DNA from: Epiperipatus broadwayi
Lineage: Eukaryota > Onychophora > Udeonychophora > Euonychophora > Peripatidae
DNA: 64,000 nucleotides
Assembly (NCBI GenBank): GCA_028023455.1
Contig: JAQFVV010012546.1
Span: forward strand, 1,071,501 to 1,135,500
Reading direction: 5' to 3'
Both the position numbers and the translations under genes were made by a program. The notes beneath the pieces are model-generated. The model worked only from the letters and a program-made list of their open reading frames with translations, ran no database searches and was not told the origin of the DNA. Below, piece after piece: positions 1-9,086 of the stretch; positions within the stretch are counted from its first letter, which is position 1, and the number at the start of each line of letters is the position of its first letter.

Positions 1-8
1 TAACTATA

Positions 9-66
9 ATTCCACTTTCAGATCATGATTTCAAGCTATTTGCTATCGTCAGTGAAAGACAGGAAT
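9..66 (-). ncRNA. Hammerhead ribozyme A, copy 1
   Basis: Reverse complement of the motif described in full at 1716-1773, with all core bases the same (CUGACGA, GAAA, C17) and six base pairs in proximal stem I. It lies in the first satellite unit. Confidence 0.82.
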
Positions 67-417
67 AAAGAAACTAGATCTGAATACAAACTCTGAGCGT
101 TTATGAAACAATTTCTATTCAGCTTGCAAGCGTGAATTTTTTAGACACGTAATGTCTTCAAACTCAGCATAGCAAACCAGATAGCTACATGGGTCTGATC
201 TCAGTTCAGCATCACCACATAGTAGAAGCCTCTGCAATCTATATCATTGCAAGAAAGACCTCAAAGGTACATTTATGATAAACAAAAATGCAAGTTAAAA
301 AACTTGCTAACGCTTGTATTTATGTCCACAGATGGCGTCCTACCAAGACTGCCAATCAAGCATATGTTTTGTTTACATAAACGTCAGAGTAGTTAGTATT
401 CACTATCTCTAACTATA

Positions 418-475
418 ATTCCACTTTCAGATCATGATTTCAAGCTATTTGCTATCGTCAGTGAAAGACAGGAAT
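418..475 (-). ncRNA. Hammerhead ribozyme A, copy 2
   Basis: Second tandem copy, 409 bases from the first. Core and stems are the same as in the copy at 1716-1773. Confidence 0.82.
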
Positions 476-827
476 AAAGAAACTAGATCTGAATACAAAC
501 TCTGAGCGTTTATGAAACAATTTCTATTCAGCTTGCAAGCGTGAAATTTTTCAGACACGTAATGTCTTCAAACTCAGCATAGCAAACCAGATAGCTACAT
601 GGGTCTGATCTCAGTTCAGCATCACCACATAGTAGAAGCCTCTGCAATCTATATCATTGCAAGAAAGACCTCAAAGGTACATTTATGATAAACAAAAATG
701 CAAGTTAAAAAACTTGCTAACGCTTGTATTTATGTCCACAGATGGCGTCCTACCAAGACTGCCAATCAAGCGTATGTTTTGTTTACATAAACGTCAGAGT
801 AGTTAGTATTCACTATCTCTAACTATA

Positions 828-885
828 ATTCCACTTTCAGATCATGATTTCAAGCTATTTGCTATCGTCAGTGAAAGACAGGAAT
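828..885 (-). ncRNA. Hammerhead ribozyme A, copy 3
   Basis: Third tandem copy, 410 bases further on. Core and stems unchanged; the substitutions in this monomer lie outside the ribozyme. Confidence 0.82.
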
Positions 886-1237
886 AAAGAAACTAGATCT
901 GAATACAAACTCTGAGCGTTTATGAAACAATTTCTATTCAGCTTGCAAGCGTGAATTTTTTAGACACGTAATGTATTCAAACTCAGCATAGCAAACCAGA
1001 TAGCTACATGGGTCTGATCTCAGTTCAGCATCACCACATAGTAGAAGCCTCTGCAATCTATATCATTGCAAGAAAGACCTCAAAGGTACATTTATGATAA
1101 ACAAAAATGCAAGTTAAAAAAACTTGCTAACGCTTGTATTTATGTCCACAGATGGCGTCCTACCAAGACTGCCAATCAAGCGTATGTTTTGTTTACATAA
1201 ACGTCAGAGTAGTTAGTATTCACTATCTCTAACTATA

Positions 1238-1295
1238 ATTCCACTTTCAGATCATGATTTCAAGCTATTTGCTATCGTCAGTGAAAGACAGGAAT
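1238..1295 (-). ncRNA. Hammerhead ribozyme A, copy 4
   Basis: Fourth tandem copy with an unchanged core. The next unit (from 1639) has only part of the motif: it ends at 1691 just past CUGACGA and lacks the upstream strand of stem I. Confidence 0.82.
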
Positions 1296-1715
1296 AAAGA
1301 AACTAGATCTGAATACAAACTCTGAGCGTTTATGAAACAATTTCTATTCAGCTTGCAAGCGTGAATTTTTTAGACACGTAATGTCTTCAAACTCAGCATA
1401 GCAAACCAGATAGCTACATGGGTCTGATCTCAGTTCAGCATCACCACATAGTAGAAGCCTCTGCAATCTATATCATTGCAAGAAAGACCTCAAAGGTACA
1501 TTTATGATAAACAAAAATGCAAGTTAAAAAACTTGCTAACGCTTGTATTTATGTCCACAGATGGCGTCCTACCAAGACTGCCAATCAAGTGTATGTTTTG
1601 TTTACATAAATGTCAGAGTAGTTAGTATTCACTATCTCTAACTATAATTCCACTTTCAGATCATGATTTCAAGCTATTTGCTATCGTCAGTATTGTATTC
1701 AGATCTAGTTTCTTT

Positions 1716-1773
1716 ATTCCTGTCTTTCACTGACGATAGCAAATAGCTTGAAATCATGATCTGAAAGTGGAAT
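1716..1773 (+). ncRNA. Hammerhead ribozyme A, sense copy 5 (reference fold)
   Basis: Type I topology (open at stem I). Distal stem I is AUUCC 1716-1720 with GGAAU 1769-1773; proximal stem I is CUUUCA 1724-1729 with UGAAAG 1762-1767. The core CUGACGA is at 1730-1736 (position N7 is C, which is allowed). Stem II is 1737-1740 with 1746-1749, loop AAAUA. GAAA is at 1750-1753. Stem III is AUC 1753-1755 with GAU 1758-1760 and a 2-base loop. C17 is 1761 and predicted cleavage follows it. Weak point: positions 10.1/11.1 are U-U rather than the usual G-C pair, so activity may be reduced unless loop contacts compensate. Short stem III is typical of PLE and retrozyme hammerheads. Confidence 0.85.
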
Positions 1774-2124
1774 TATAGTTAGAGATAGTGAATACTAACT
1801 ACTCTGACGTTTATGTAAACAAAACATACACTTGATTGGCAGTCTTGGTAGGACGCCATCTGTGGACATAAATACAAGCGTTAGAAAGTTTTTTAACTTG
1901 CATTTTTGTTTATCATAAATGTACCTTTGAGGTCTTTCTTGCAATGATATAGATTGCAGAGGCTTCTACTATGTGGTGATGCTGAACTGAGATCAGACCC
2001 ATGTAGCTATCTGGTTTGCTATGCTGAGTTTGAAGACATTACGTGTCTAAAAAATTCATGCTTGCAAGCTGAATAAAAATTGTTTCATAAACGCTCAGAG
2101 TTTGTATTCAGATCTAGTTTCTTT

Positions 2125-2182
2125 ATTCCTGTCTTTCACTGACGATAGCAAATAGCTTGAAATCATGATCTGAAAGTGGAAT
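2125..2182 (+). ncRNA. Hammerhead ribozyme A, sense copy 6
   Basis: Second sense copy, exactly 409 bases from the copy at 1716, with the same core and stems. A transcript across 1716-2182 would hold two ribozymes and should release a 409-nt monomer. Confidence 0.83.
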
Positions 2183-2279
2183 TATAGTTAGAGATAGTGA
2201 ATACTAACTACTCTGACGTTTATGTAAACAAAACATATGCTTGATTGGCAGTCTTGGTAGGACGCCATCTGTGGACATA

Positions 2280-3480
2280 TATATATATAAACTTCACGTT
2301 ACAGTGCTTGGCATATTAACATTTCTACAAACTGGACTGTGGATTCAGATTGATGGAAAATTTAGAATTTTTTCTAGTTCTAAATAGGCATAGAATTATT
2401 TGGGTCTCTGGCTTAAAACCAATCATCTGGTCATCCAAAATTGATGACAAAATGGGAGCTTTTAGTTCAAACATAAAATACAATGGGCAAACCATTGGAA
2501 CATTATAAATAACATTTGTAAAGAATAGTAACTAAAGTCTTACTTTTCTTTATTATACTTATGGAAAATATTGGAGTTACCTTTGGCTTGCAATGAGGTA
2601 TATATGTTTATTTTAATTATTTAATTATATGCAAATAACATTATATTTTTATAAACTGTTAATAGAAAGAAAAAAAATAGTAAAAAAAAAATAGGAGTAT
2701 TTATTTTCTCTCTATTTATTTTCTTTTAGTTAAAAGAAATAATAAAGAAGAAAATAGATTAATACCATAATAATAAATATTATTGTGACATGCGAATATC
2801 TATTGGTGTGTGCTTTTTAATTTAAAAATAAATATCTTTATTATTTCAATAAAAGTTCATACTTGTTATTGGAAGTTTATTTATTAGTGTTTATTCTTTT
2901 GTAATTTTTTTTTTATTATATTTATAAAATAGTACTAAAAATCAATACTATTACAATATGTATTTTTTATTATTAAATTCATAACATGCAAGCTTAAAAA
3001 ATATTCCTATTTAGATTAAATATTTTTATTTAATGCAGTATATTTTTTTAAATAAATGTTAACATATTTAAAACAGAAAAGTCATACATTAGTTTAAAAT
3101 ATCTTTATTTAAACTAAGCATTTTTAATACTCCAGGTATTATAATCATAGCTTTATAATTAATATTGATACAAATCATGAAGTACATAAGTATAGTATTG
3201 AACTTATATTTTTATTATTGAACCATATCGATGATTATTACTGTAGCACACCTTTTTTTAAAGTGAAGTGATGGTCACAGCTCAGTGCTGAAGCACTGCA
3301 TAACTTCTCAAATAATGGTCCATACAATTATTTATTTACTAAGGCATTTTTAGATTTCTTTTACATTGAGGATTGGTGACCACTTGAAACTGTTACAAAA
3401 TATTATCAAGAAGTAAATTTTAAAAAATACGTACAATAAAATGTAACTATAGAAACAGTATTAAATTGAATAAATAAATA
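2280..3480. other. A+T-rich stretch, no gene seen
   Basis: It begins with a short (AT)n run at the edge of satellite A and continues as A+T-rich DNA with poly-A/T tracts. I see no coding frame, RNA gene or recognisable repeat. Confidence 0.6.
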
Positions 3481-3499
3481 AATAATATATAAATATAAT

Positions 3500-4270
3500 A
3501 ATAACCAGAAAATATTAATAAATTCTTTATAACAGCTGTATAAACATCAATAATAATTTTACACATAAAAAGTCTTTTTCGGCACCTGCCCTTTTCAAAT
3601 GTTAATCTATTTAATGTTAACAAACTATTTCAGACATAAAACCACCTAGTGTTCAATAATAGAATTAAAACAAGCAATAACAATATAAATCATTACAATA
3701 AATCAAAACTCTCATATATAAATACAGTAATTACAAAATAATAGACTATATCATAACAGTACATTAAATAAATATTACATACATTTTTTACAATTATATA
3801 TATATCATTTTATATAAGTTTTCATTCATATTTAATTAAACAATTGTTAACCAAATTTATAGAAGACTTATAAATATTCATACAATTATTCAAATTATTT
3901 TGTAATTACTGAACTTATATATGAGGGTTTTGATTTATTTTAATGATTCATTATAAATTTATTCAACGCACATTGATTATGTAAGTAATATTTACTAAGG
4001 CTGTAACCTCAAGAATGTGTGCATAAAAATGCGATAGTAGGGACCTCTACAGGTCTTAACCACAAGCTTACATTTTGTTATTGCTTGTTTTAATTTCATT
4101 ATTGAACAGTAGATAATTTTATGTCTGAAATAATTTGTTAATGTTAAATAGATTATTAACATTTTAAAAGGGCACCAAACCAAGTGCCAAAAAAGGCTTT
4201 TTATGAGTAAAATTATTATTTATATTTACATAGCTGTTATAAAAAATTTATTATTATTTTCTGATAATTA
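3500..4270. repeat. Foldback (inverted) repeat
   Basis: The left arm (about 3510-3760) is repeated as an imperfect reverse complement at about 3910-4260. Matching blocks include the stretch around AAAACAAGCAATAACA (3667) against TTATTGCTTGTTTTAAT (4078), and CATAAAAAGTC (3564) against a counterpart near 4200. The centre is near 3830. The inner right-arm block at about 3990-4075, with AGTAGGGACCTCTACAGG, recurs at 63,845-63,930, so this is a dispersed family. It lies just downstream, in minus-strand sense, of the PLE fragment at 4489-4858 and might be part of that element's terminal repeat. No ribozyme core was found in it. Confidence 0.65.
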
Positions 4271-4488
4271 TTTTATGGAAAAACAGCATACAGATTTTTA
4301 TTCTTTTCCAATTTTGATGATGTATATATATTGATAATATGGGTTAAAATAATATTCCTCCAAGTAAAAAAATATTTTTTGAAAAGAAAAACATGTAAGA
4401 GTGATGAATATATTATTTCCATGAGTCTATGTAGTAAATATATAATAGCAAAATCATGGACATTTCAATACAATAACAAGTACTCTCC

Positions 4489-4858
4489 TCAGAGCTTCTT
4501 CTTTCTCAAATCATAAAAATGTGTGTGATGAGATTTAAAATCGTAATTGTTTTTCTTTGTTATTTTCTCCTCATTCTCAAATTCTATTGGTTGAGAAGTT
4601 TTAAAAAATATTTTATCCTCCAATAACTTTTTCCAAATACTGTTAATTTTTTTCAATTCACACTTTTCATTTATGCTCATAAGCCTTTTAAGAATTTCTA
4701 TAGCTTTCCTTAGTAGTCTCTGCTCATAATGTTCATTTTTTGTTAAAATATGTGTTTTATTAAAATTGATGCCATGGTTAATTAATTTATGATTTGAGAA
4801 AAGAAGCTCGAGGAAAGTACTAGTTATTGTACTGAAATGTTTTATATTTTTTTACTAC
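4489..4858 (-). pseudogene. Penelope-like element, C-terminal (GIY-YIG region) fragment
   Basis: Minus-strand translation gives NHGINFNKT, then a Y-E-Q-R-L-L-R-K-A-I-E-I series, then a 63-residue lysine-rich tail beginning MSINEKCELKKIN and ending at 4489. The NH-x-I-(D/N)-F block followed by R-x-x-R-x-A-I-E-I is the conserved end of the GIY-YIG endonuclease domain of Penelope-like retroelements. The catalytic GIY-YIG start and the whole reverse transcriptase are missing, so this is a 5'-truncated copy. The same segment occurs at 19,510-19,860. It abuts a family B ribozyme unit on its right. Confidence 0.72.
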
Positions 4859-4874
4859 ACAGATGCTCCCAGAA

Positions 4875-5165
4875 ATTCAATACAAAGCAAAAACTCTCCA
4901 TATAGTAGTGCCATCTTGTGCTAACAAGAGCAATCAATGGATTCCAGAAGAAGGTTTGTGCATAAAATCCCTATCTAGTGCCTACTCATCCAATATCCCC
5001 AGACTAGTTTTTGGCCTGTGGCCTTCATCAGTGAAGAGCCTTGGATCTGAGAGTACTGCACTTAGATCTTAGGATCTAATGCAACCCTCCAGCACCCACC
5101 TTTTAATTCTATTTAACTACAAAACTATGAGAATGAAATAGAAAACACAATTAATATGTGATTGT
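4875..5165 (-). repeat. HHR family B unit B1
   Basis: One B unit in minus sense. From the left it starts with the reverse complement of the conserved end (AAAACTCTCCATA), runs through the ribozyme, and ends around the GAGAATGAAATAGAAAACAC stretch. About 290 of the full 440 bases remain. A 69-codon open frame across it is the antisense of this repeat and not a gene. Confidence 0.85.
4988..5046 (-). ncRNA. Hammerhead ribozyme B, degenerate copy in B1
   Basis: Proximal stem I, CUGAUGA, and the CUAGUC stem III with cleavage site are kept. The GAAA box reads AAAA (G12 lost) and stem II is altered, so cleavage is not expected. Compare the intact copy at 15,639-15,697. Confidence 0.7.
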
Positions 5166-5880
5166 TAGCATCTGAACTATATTGTGTTTATTTGCTTTGG
5201 ATATTGGTTTTTAAAACTATTTTAGAATTTATAACAAAGTTTTGAATAATAAATCCTTCAATAATTTTAAGTTTTAAAAGTAAAACATTAGTCAGTGGCA
5301 TATAACACTAAAACAGCTTGCCTCCTTTTTTAATAATAATGAACAATTTAGAATGTATAAACTGAGAAATACACATCATAACAAAACATCACTCTTTGTT
5401 TTTAATAAATATGGACAATGTTCAGAAATTATTTGGTTATATATATATCATTTTAGGCATGTAAAAATATTTTTAGTTGATATAAACTGTAATCACTAAA
5501 TTATATAATTACAGGTATAATGAAAGATCTATATAATTATAAAAGCAAGTTGGTTCAGATTCAAATCTTTGTGGTCGTTTCTGAATTTCAAAGACAGTGG
5601 CTAGATTGCGAGTGAAATTCTGCTTCTTATTGTAGAAGGTCAATATTCAAAAACCAATCTTGGAATCTGGATATACAATTGTTAGCTAATGCTGATTAAT
5701 TATTCTTATAGTGAGTTACATTGAATTACTATTTCTAATACATTGAATTACTATTTCTAAAACTCAGTTGACCAATTGAAATAAAATGTTTTGTTTGGTT
5801 GTACCTTTGGTTTTACAATATTTTTCAGCATTTCAAAAATAAAGAAATGGTGATTACTGTTATTTATTAGTATGAAAACA
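5166..5880. other. Unassigned A+T-rich stretch
   Basis: No gene seen. It contains a 22-bp direct duplication near 5722-5760 (two copies of ACATTGAATTACTATTTCTA). Confidence 0.5.
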
Positions 5881-5883
5881 GAA

Positions 5884-5990
5884 ATTTTTTTTCCATATGT
5901 CATAGCATCAGCCAGGAAGTGAACCTGCTAATCCGAGACAACTGCTTGTAAAGCAGCTGTCGCTGACCTCTCGACCACCAATGCTTGACA
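5884..5990 (-). mobile_element. tRNA-derived SINE, copy S1
   Basis: Poly-T then CATATGTCATAGCATCAGCC at the left is the reverse complement of the SINE tail; the tRNA-like head is at the right, with A- and B-box-like stretches. Flanks resemble each other (AAAACAGAAATTT and AAAAGCAGAATTT), an imperfect target duplication. It belongs to the shorter-loop subfamily (AAAGCAGCTGTC). Confidence 0.8.
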
Positions 5991-6169
5991 AAAGCAGAAT
6001 TTTACTTTTAAAAAGCTGCTTTTTGGACAAAACTTACTTCTTTAGCAGCAATAATAAGATAATTAACTTTCAATAAAAATGTTCATAGCTTTATAATGTA
6101 CTTTTAGATATTTTTTAAGACAAACTGAAGTTCATTTTACTTTTTGTTTCCATTATTTATAAAAAAAAA

Positions 6170-7510
6170 CAAACATGTTTTATATTGCACCATTTATTTA
6201 TATATATGGTACAAATTATTATTTAATATTGTGTATCATTTAAATAAAAAAAGAGAGAACCCGATCTTTAATTTTTTTTTGTAATATAATGTTGTTTTAA
6301 GAAAAACTTACAGTGAAAGTTTAATTTTTTTATATATATAATTTAATTAAAATAAATTCGATGTTGGAAAAATGCATAACGAATAATTAATATTTAAGTT
6401 AATTGTTTCAAATAGTGAAAGAAAATTTCAAAGGTAAAAGATTGCTATCAGAAACAACTTTCTGATAGTAATTAAAAATTGGCAGAAATTCATAACGAGA
6501 AAAGAGACTTTGTAATAAAAAAATGAGAAATAATGTAGAAGTGTATAAAATAGAACCAAAGGTAAAAAGGAATATGTGCAGAACTTCTAAAAAGAATCTG
6601 GGAATATAAAAAGAGCCGACAGATTTGAAAAGTGTCTTTGTCTTGTTGTTTCAGAGAGTGTTGAGCAATTTGAAGTATCTCGTATTTTTTTTTTATATAA
6701 AAAAAAATTAATAAAATGTGTCCACTTAGATACGAACTGAAACCGCTCTCCATGAGTGAGTAGAACTCTATCATTTGCCGACACTTTCTCTCGAGAAAAG
6801 TCACCTAGATCGTCATCTGACTCTACCTAAATTTGATCGGAGATTAAAAAGGAGTAAAGCTAAAAAAACAACTACTGCAGACTACCCACTGACTGAATTG
6901 GACGTTGGAGGATCAATAACCTACTTAAATATCAACTTACCGGTAAGTTAATGGCCATAACTTTATATAAAGCTTTATGAACTGATATTTTAATGAAATG
7001 TTTATCCCATAATTTTGTGATCTAAAGATTTGCGAACTGAGCAGTAAATGAAACAGTACCACAGCAAAATAAGACACAAACTAACTATTGCTTCAATATT
7101 TGAATCAAATTATTAAATTTGTTATGCACAATACATCCCAATATTATAATTTTTCATTTATTATAAATATTAAATCTTTGTTATTAACATACTTTCATTG
7201 TACGTGTATAAATTTAGAGTTATTATATTTAAGTTTTGATTATTTAGAATCAAATTAGTATACAAATTACCTTTGCTAAGTAGATTTTTTTTTTTAATTA
7301 AGTCAAAGGGGAATATCTTCTACTTAACGGGAATTTTAATCCTGATCATATAATTATTATTTTACGAGTTGCAATATGTTTGACGCAGACTCAGTGGGGC
7401 TAATGACTCTGGCGCCCTCATGTAGAAATTAAAAACTGATTCAGCTCACAATTGTAGTCAGGAATAATTCTAGGCCGAGTTGATCAGGAAAGATAGTTAT
7501 GTTTTCAGAA
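6170..7510 (+). repeat. Repeat family F, copy F1
   Basis: It is collinear, as a diverged copy, with the reverse complement of 21,180-22,455. Shared landmarks in order are: ACCATTTATTTATATATATG (6189), TACAGTGAAAGTT (6310), a TTGGCAGAA block (6479), a G+C-richer block (6720-6942), GGTAAGTT at 6942-6949, and a block with CTGATTCAGCTCACAAT (7436-7452). The G+C-richer block reads openly for about 60 codons (next entry). I cannot assign it to a named transposon superfamily. It could be a degenerate mobile element or a duplicated gene fragment. Confidence 0.55.
6759..6942 (+). pseudogene. Exon-like open block inside repeat F1
   Basis: One frame is open from after a stop near 6757 to 6942: about 61 codons including FDRRLKRSKAKKTTTADYP and then GGSITYLNINLP. 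It ends exactly at CCG followed by GTAAGT, a strong splice-donor consensus, and a pyrimidine stretch with CTCGAG at about 6784-6796 could be an acceptor. Local base composition is richer in G+C than the surroundings. The related copy at 21.8-22.1 kb has stops, yet also ends in CAG followed by GTAAG. I do not recognise the protein. No initiator ATG fits the frame, so it would be an internal exon or a transposon remnant. Confidence 0.4.
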
Positions 7511-8981
7511 TAATAATGAAACGTTCTTTTGTTTTTTGAAATAAAATAAATGAGCATTTATTTTTCTTTTATATAACTTGGTCAACTCATGCATTTATAA
7601 TGTGTATAGAGGCCTAGAACTATGGAAAACATTATAATATAATAATAAGTATTACAAATAAATAAATAAAAATGTTTCATCTTATTTTTTGAAGTATAAA
7701 TAATCAATCATTTTATTTATACAATTATTTCCATGCAATTTTTGTAATTTTATTTATCTATTTAGTTTCATTTGTTCTGTAAATAGATTCATACTCTTCA
7801 ATGTTACATATCTGATAATTTATAAAATTATTTACAAGTTCATTAACAATCATTTTAATATAATACATCTTTAAAATATACTTTACTTTATTTGTTATTT
7901 AGTTTAATTATTTTTAAAAAAGCAGAACAAAGTATTTTAATCTTTTTTTCAAATTTATTTTTTAAACAATGAGCAGTTAAATAAAATGGTTTGAATATAT
8001 AAAAAGTACTGTTAACAATTGAGGACAAAACATTTTTAGCATAGACACAGTAAAAAATTTAATCTGTTAGCAGAAGTTAGCTACAGTTTAGATAAAATGT
8101 AGCATCCACAGAATAGTATCAGATAAGTTAAATCCTAATTATCCTGTAACCTAAGGAAGACTACAAGGTATGTTAACTTAGAATAACTTGTTACTCTATA
8201 AAAGAACTCGCAGCCAACTGTAGAATAAGAGGTTATAAAATAGGTAGGGCTTAAGATATATACAATTATTGCAACTTGTTTGGAATTGTGGGCAGGATGC
8301 TTGCTGAGGGATTAGATTTTTCTGATAGATCAGTTCCTAATATAATATAATAGCATTAGATCATAAATTGTAATAAGAAATGAGATATTGCGAGAATGAT
8401 CTTCAAAACACCTCTAACTACTTGCCAATGACTTCTTCTGCAGGATTGATTATTTTTTCCATGAAGCTACCATTTTCCAATATATCTTGCTAATAAGCTA
8501 TTGAATGACTTGCTGCATAAACTGCTTTTTTCAATTATTACTCTTTGTGAATTGTACCATTATTTAAACATCTAAGCAAAATCAACTAAATAAATTCCAA
8601 CTTTAATTTTATCTTTTAAAATGAAGTTATAAAACTCTACCAGGATCAGGAATCTATTATTTTATGATAAACAAAGTCAATATAATTTCCGAAAACTAAA
8701 AGAAAAATAATTTTGCTTTATATTTATTTTTAGATAATTCATTATAAAAACTTACCATTAAGTATTTATTACCTTATGTAAGTTACGAGTTTTAATTGAC
8801 TCAAAGCTAATTACATATTTTATAATTATTTATTAAGAATTTGTTATTTAATACTAGTTGTAATAAAGTTGTAATGCATTAATAATTACTATTATTGCTT
8901 AGATCATAAATCAAGCTATCTTTTGACTAGAATGCCAGTAATAAGTTGAATTACAGTTTATTGTGATTCTAAAATATCACC
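7511..8981. other. Unassigned A+T-rich stretch
   Basis: I see no coding frame, RNA gene or repeat that I can name. Confidence 0.5.
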
Positions 8982-9086
8982 ATTTTTTTTTCTCATGTGT
9001 CATAGCATCAGCCAGGAAGCGAACCCGCTAACCCGGGACAATTGCTTGTAAAGCAGCTGTCACCTCTCTACCACCAATGCTTAACA
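8982..9086 (-). mobile_element. tRNA-derived SINE, copy S2
   Basis: Poly-T and CATGTGTCATAGCATCAGCC at the left, tRNA-like head at the right, ending in CACCAATGCTTAACA. The B-box-like part with AACCCGGGACAA marks the shorter subfamily also seen at 11.3, 25.3 and 56.3 kb. No clear target duplication. Confidence 0.78.

Larger units (their letters stand above)
1..1691 (-). repeat. HHR satellite family A, left tandem arm (409-bp period)
   Basis: Four complete monomers start at 1, 410, 820 and 1230, and a truncated fifth starts at 1639. Unit lengths are 409-410 bp and the copies differ by only a few substitutions or one-base indels, so the array is young or homogenised. The first unit begins at the window edge, so the array probably continues to the left. 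The functional sense is the minus strand, on which each full unit carries one hammerhead ribozyme near the end written first here. No reading frame of useful length crosses a unit. Motif order on the minus strand is the ribozyme, a TTGGCA stretch, a GATCAGACCCATG stretch, then stem I of the next unit. Family B has the same order. Confidence 0.95.
1692..2279 (+). repeat. HHR satellite family A, right inverted arm
   Basis: The same 409-bp monomer appears in the opposite orientation: one full unit (about 1693-2101) and a partial unit (2102-2279) that stops at an (AT)n run. The turn-around lies at 1691/1692. The left arm stops at CAGT and the right arm begins inside the stem I region of the unit, leaving an inverted repeat (about 1639-1691 against 1728-1780) with a spacer of about 36 bases. 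Inverted or partial tandem copies are a known habit of Penelope-type terminal repeats. The right arm carries two complete ribozymes in sense orientation. Confidence 0.93.

Noticed and set aside
1-2279. CRISPR-like or viral direct repeat array
   Set aside because: The unit is 409 bases with no variable spacers, in a eukaryotic context. It is a satellite.
4863-5072. 69-codon plus-strand frame, and a similar one at 16,846-17,028
   Set aside because: Both run through family B repeat sequence antisense to the ribozyme unit; the similarity between them is repeat homology, not protein conservation.
6490-6804. 104-codon minus-strand frame
   Set aside because: Antisense to repeat F1, which has conserved landmarks on the plus strand; composition is phenylalanine/isoleucine-rich as expected of antisense A+T-rich DNA.
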